Shown piece by piece: positions 61,401-64,000 of a stretch of DNA of 64,000 nt. Every line of letters starts with the position of its first letter. Positions within the stretch are counted from its first letter, which is position 1. Origin of the DNA: Flavobacterium sharifuzzamanii (GTDB lineage: Bacteria; Bacteroidota; Bacteroidia; Flavobacteriales; Flavobacteriaceae); NCBI RefSeq assembly GCF_003254585.1, contig NZ_QJGZ01000041.1, positions 521,156 through 585,155 of the forward strand, given 5' to 3'. The notes below the pieces were generated by a model. The model saw only the letters and a list, made by a program, of their open reading frames with translations, had not been told where the DNA came from and searched no databases. A program made the translations under genes and the position numbers.

Positions 61401-64000
61401 CTGCTACAGGAGGTAGTTTATATGCGGGAACTGAAACTTTATCATCAGGGAACTATTATGTAAGTCAAACAAATGACTGTGGAGAGAGCGCAAGAACTAT
61501 AGTCTCTGTAACGGTAAATAATACCGCTGCCCCTACAGCTTCTGCTCAAATTTTTTGTTCTGGAGAATTAAAAAAAGTAGGCGATCTGTCTCCATCAGGA
61601 GCAGTATATAAATGGTATAGTGCCAGTACAGGTGGTACTTTGTATTCAGGAAATGAGATACTTGCTACAGGAACTTATTATGTAAGTCAGGCAGCAAATG
61701 GATGCGAAAGTTTAAGAACAGCTGTAAATGTGACTGTAAATCAAACTCCAGTTGCACCTTCAGCATCAACGCAGACTTTCTGTTTATCAGAAAATAAAAC
61801 AGTAAAAGATTTAGTTGCAACAGGATCTAACTTAAAATGGTATGATTCAAGCGCAGGAGGAACACAGTATTCAGGAAATGAGATTTTGACATCAGGTAAT
61901 TATTATGTAAGTCAAACTATTAATAACTGTGAAAGCACAAGACTTTTAGTATCTGTTACTGTAAATCCTACACCAGCAGCGCCTTCAATTTCAGCAGATG
62001 GAGCAACAACTTTCTGTCAAGGAGGTAATGTAACTTTGACTTCTACAGGAGGAAGTAGTTATTTATGGTCAACAGGAGCAACAACTCAATCTATTATTGT
62101 TTCAGCTTCAGGAAATTATAGTGTTAAAGTATCTAATGCTTCGGGATGTTATAGTGTATTTTCAACAGCAACAACTGTTACGGTAAATGCTATACCATCA
62201 GCACCGACAGCTTCAGCTCAAACGTTCTGTTCATCAGACAATAAAAAAGTAAGCGACCTGTCTCCATCAGGAGCATCATATAAATGGTACAGTGCTAGCA
62301 CGGGCGGGACTCTGTATGCAGGAACAGAAACGCTTGCAACAGGAACATATTACATAAGCCAGACCTCAAACGGATGCGAGAGTTCAAGAACTTCGGTATC
62401 GGTTACGGTAAATGCGACACCAACTGCACCGACAGCTTCAGCTCAAACGTTCTGTTCATCAGACAATAAAAAAGTAAGCGATCTGTCTCCATCAGGAGCA
62501 TCATATAAATGGTACAGCGCCAGCACGGGCGGGACTCTGTATACAGGAACAGAAACGCTTGCAACAGGAACATATTACGTAAGCCAGACTTCAAACGGAT
62601 GCGAGAGTTCAAGAACTTCGGTATCGGTTACGGTAAATGCTATACCATCAGCACCGACAGCTTCAGCTCAAACGTTCTGTTCATCAGACAATAAAAAAGT
62701 AAGCGATCTGTCTCCATCAGGAGCATCATATAAATGGTACAGCGCCAGCACGGGAGGGACTCTGTATGCAGGAACAGAAACGCTTGCAACGGGAACGTAT
62801 TACGTAAGCCAGACCTCAAACGGATGCGAGAGTTCAAGAACTTCGGTATCGGTTACGGTGAATTCGACGCCATCTACGGCAGTATTAAGTGCTATTACAC
62901 AGCCAACATGTTTAGATGCGAAGGGAAGCTTTACTATTAATAATTACAATTCAACTTATAATTACACAATAACTCCTTCAACTGGAGTTACAAATAATGC
63001 AGGTACAATTACAGCACCTGCAGGAAGTTATACTATTTCTGTATCTTCTAATGGATGTTCTTCTGGTGATGTAAGTTTTGTTATAAAATCAATCTTATGC
63101 GCTAATGATGATGATTTTGGAACAAAATCTTCAGGATCTGCAGCTGCAACAATCGGAAATGTAAAAACAAACGACACTTTGGACGGAGCATTTGTTACTT
63201 CTGGAAATACAGTTGTTACAGCAGATTCATCAGAGCCATTAAGCGTTGATGCAAATGGAGACGTAACTCTTGCTGCAAACACGCCAAGCGGAACTTACAG
63301 CATTACTTATGAAATCTGTGAGAAGAATGCAAATCCTTCAAACTGCAAAACAGCAGTTGTGGAAGTTAAAGTTGTAAACGGTTTAGTTGCCGTAAAAGAC
63401 GATTTCGGAACAAAATCTTCAGGATCAACATCGGCAACTATCGGAAATGTAAAAACAAACGACACTTTAGACGGGGCATTTGTTACCTCTGGGAATACAG
63501 TTGTTACAGCAGATTCATCAGGGCCATTAAGCGTTGATGCAAACGGATACGTAACTCTAGCGGCAAACACGCCAAGCGGAACTTACAGCATTACTTATGA
63601 AATCTGTGAGAAGAATGCAAATCCATCAAACTGCAAAACAGCAGTTGCAGAAGTTAAAGTTGTAAATACAATAGACGCAGTAATAGATACTATTAATCCA
63701 ATTAATGGAAATATTGGTGGAACAACAGTATCTCTAATAGAAAATGATAGATTAAATGGAAACCAAGCAGCAATTGGAAATAACTCTGGAGAAGTTGCAA
63801 TAAATATTGTTGGCACTTTGCCATCAGGATTGACATTAAATGCAAATGGAACTATTACTGTTGCGCCAAACACGCCAAAAGGGAATTATGATGTAGAGTA
63901 TAGAATTTGCGAAATAGGTGCAGTTCCTGCTAATTGCGATTCAGTAACTATTACCGTGCCGGTTACAGCAGGAAATCTTGTGGCAAACCAAGACATAATT
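58415..64000 (+). CDS. Giant secreted adhesin-like Ig-repeat protein, 3'-truncated by window edge
   Basis: From ATG 58415 the frame stays open for 1862 codons to the window end. It has a signal peptide (FSRLIFLIVFLLLLTVQSASAQ), then an IgGFc-binding-like N-terminal domain (about 30-470, with YSIMATANNTTIKIN and LNQGQSYLFKAPIG). A Cys-containing Ig-like domain and a DUF11 domain (about 545-645, FTVKVSNLGGNNVSGISVNDLLPSGYTYV) come next. Eight Ig-like repeats of about 75 residues start near 60848, 61076, 61307, 61529, 61754, 62201, 62426 and 62651, with the pattern QTFC, then YKWYSA, then YYVSQ. Domains with DDFGTKSSG follow. The design fits type IX-secreted gliding/adhesion proteins; the usual C-terminal sorting domain is outside the window. 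Confidence 0.9.
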   Translation, partial: MRNSTFCKSGFSRLIFLIVFLLLTVQSASAQFYTKHYIAPAPWQYFSKANEIVISTNSISNVNITVAKSDGTVVTNLTAKKGSPAVYRFSLLARDLPMNALNTVLNGAGLIVTSTGPTAVNLRNIASDDYSNDENRDANIKGNAALTSFGDAGLGIRFRVGYYRDGSLGTFSNLGDQRPIYSIMATANNTTIKINNEVKATLNQGQSYLFKAPIGTLVESSNPTVMNTSAAIDVPGGCGDGAYNQIPPESVLGTEYFLERGTGNDTAEQTTVVATKDNTNITVESYSTTGVLVNRTTINLASAGSFHTFINGVKNTSFTASRIIADKRVAVYSGTAQNCEVDISTIAPVSECGGSEFVETSKFKNYKLENLDYFGYILLRSSAEDVTINGVKTTSISGVGARYQIGSTGWYIINFNSEQIGRPEVLSIESKAKLTVSIVQQAGGFSMAGFFSTFASLPDDPTLTYIEGGGCTNNSARLTTQTGYDPYQWYYNGTAISGANSSTYIATKTGNYSVSYTLACGAQTPSKTASVILCTDLGITKTVDIATPCIGSNVEFTVKVSNLGGNNVSGISVNDLLPSGYTYVSSTPSVGVYDSTTGIWTIGDVEAQSSMTLKIVAIVNASGNYTNTASLPNGVDTNTANNFASAAVNPKSANLVITNPASVCAPSTVNLTASAVTAGSSSNLTLSYWTNSGATSALPSPSAVTTSGTYYIKAVSADGCTFVKPVVVTINPQPLTPKINGNATLCVTSASTVLKAENTAASYNGNSYLWSTGATTQSITVTTDGTYTLQIVNSSGCVSNSSAPVTVNFSPAPTASDQTFCSSENKTVGDLVATGNNIKWYSSNSSNTVLASNLALTDKTDYYASQTLNGCESLRIKIRVTVNSKSSAPVAAASQSFCTADNSTVNNLQATGTSLKWYNVSSGGTALSLSQALTNGDYYVSQTANSCGESGRTKVTVTINTTPSAPAVSSQTFCVNDNKKVSDLTPSGAAYKWFSAATGGSLYAGTETLSSGNYYVSQTNDCGESARTIVSVTVNNTAAPTASAQIFCSGELKKVGDLSPSGAVYKWYSASTGGTLYSGNEILATGTYYVSQAANGCESLRTAVNVTVNQTPVAPSASTQTFCLSENKTVKDLVATGSNLKWYDSSAGGTQYSGNEILTSGNYYVSQTINNCESTRLLVSVTVNPTPAAPSISADGATTFCQGGNVTLTSTGGSSYLWSTGATTQSIIVSASGNYSVKVSNASGCYSVFSTATTVTVNAIPSAPTASAQTFCSSDNKKVSDLSPSGASYKWYSASTGGTLYAGTETLATGTYYISQTSNGCESSRTSVSVTVNATPTAPTASAQTFCSSDNKKVSDLSPSGASYKWYSASTGGTLYTGTETLATGTYYVSQTSNGCESSRTSVSVTVNAIPSAPTASAQTFCSSDNKKVSDLSPSGASYKWYSASTGGTLYAGTETLATGTYYVSQTSNGCESSRTSVSVTVNSTPSTAVLSAITQPTCLDAKGSFTINNYNSTYNYTITPSTGVTNNAGTITAPAGSYTISVSSNGCSSGDVSFVIKSILCANDDDFGTKSSGSAAATIGNVKTNDTLDGAFVTSGNTVVTADSSEPLSVDANGDVTLAANTPSGTYSITYEICEKNANPSNCKTAVVEVKVVNGLVAVKDDFGTKSSGSTSATIGNVKTNDTLDGAFVTSGNTVVTADSSGPLSVDANGYVTLAANTPSGTYSITYEICEKNANPSNCKTAVAEVKVVNTIDAVIDTINPINGNIGGTTVSLIENDRLNGNQAAIGNNSGEVAINIVGTLPSGLTLNANGTITVAPNTPKGNYDVEYRICEIGAVPANCDSVTITVPVTAGNLVANQDII
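62201..62875 (+). repeat. Three near-identical 225-bp coding repeats
   Basis: Copies begin at 62201, 62426 and 62651, each 225 bp (75 codons), beginning GCACCGACAGCTTCAGCTCA. They are near-identical at DNA level, differing by scattered changes such as GCAGGA/ACAGGA and ATA/GTA, unlike the diverged upstream Ig repeats. This suggests recent duplication or ongoing gene conversion. The high identity could cause assembly or copy-number errors. Confidence 0.9.
63110..63667 (+). repeat. Two near-identical 288-bp coding repeats
   Basis: Copies begin at 63110 and 63398, 288 bp apart (96 codons). They encode DDFGTKSSGS, KTNDTLDGAFVTSGNTVVTADSS and NTPSGTYSITYEICEKNA. Differences are few (for example SAAAT/STSAT, SEPLS/SGPLS). 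A third, much more diverged unit starts near 63670. Confidence 0.88.

Noticed and set aside
62201..62875. Possible CRISPR array or satellite DNA
   Set aside because: The repeat units are 225 bp, contiguous and fully coding, with no short repeat-spacer pattern.
62403..62940. Overlapping plus- and minus-strand frames in the 225-bp repeats
   Set aside because: Alternative frames of the adhesin repeats; the in-frame signal peptide, cysteines and Ig pattern support only the long frame.
63028..63873. Three minus-strand open frames with similar proteins (MFAARVT and MFGATVI starts)
   Set aside because: They are antisense shadows of the repeated adhesin domains; their similarity reflects the DNA repeats.

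Overview
This 64 kb window is a low-GC chromosomal segment of a Flavobacterium-type bacterium (Bacteroidota, Flavobacteriia). The evidence is the repeated flavobacterial promoter element (TAnnTTTG at -7, often with TTTG/TTG about 19 bases upstream), the Bacteroidota-style thi operon, a DUF2723 membrane protein, an alternative complex III plus aa3-type oxidase operon, and a large Ig-repeat surface protein of the type exported by the type IX system. The genus is an inference from gene content and sequence style; no database search was possible.

Layout. 1-1212: 3' end of aat and a MOSC-domain gene. 1209-8400 (minus): a complete thiamin operon, promoter - TPP riboswitch - thiS - thiC - tenI/thiE-like - thiD - thiE - thiG - thiH - thiF; most gaps between these genes hold palindromic or tandem repeats, and one palindrome lies in frame inside the tenI-like gene. 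8452-10390 (minus): 3-methyladenine glycosylase, a lipoprotein and a queuosine-precursor transporter. 10564-12627: M3 metallopeptidase. 12685-15650 (minus): rplM-rpsI-rpsB-tsf. 15771-18588: two ferritin-like Tat-type proteins divergent from a LacI-family regulator. 18625-23110 (minus): two hypothetical genes and polA, followed by a MITE-like repeat.

23357-26148 is the most interesting block: an OmpR-family response regulator and histidine kinase lie between two paralogous tiny, Lys/Ala-rich exported proteins. Each small gene is preceded by the same promoter layout, two CTTCATTT boxes 11 bp apart ending exactly 8 nt before a TAnnTTTG element. It looks like a compact self-contained regulon, reminiscent of acid-shock (Asr-like) proteins. 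26310-31967: metallophosphoesterase, a cysteine-less thioredoxin-fold protein, a polysaccharide deacetylase and a DUF2723 protein. 32163-32499: two complete, tandemly duplicated tRNA-Gln transcription units. 32685-35954 (minus): AraC regulator, aldehyde dehydrogenase and a two-domain universal stress protein.

36039-40848: rimP-nusA-infB with a terminator-like hairpin in the leader. 41048-42872: PAP2 acid phosphatase, DUF4920 protein, SPOR protein. 42975-54523: respiratory operon actABCDEF-coxB-coxA, which moves electrons from menaquinol through ACIII cytochromes to the oxygen-reducing oxidase. 54580-57895: ruvB, a cytochrome P450 and queG. After a 519-base gap, 58415-64000 is the first 1862 codons of a giant secreted adhesin-like protein that continues beyond the window.
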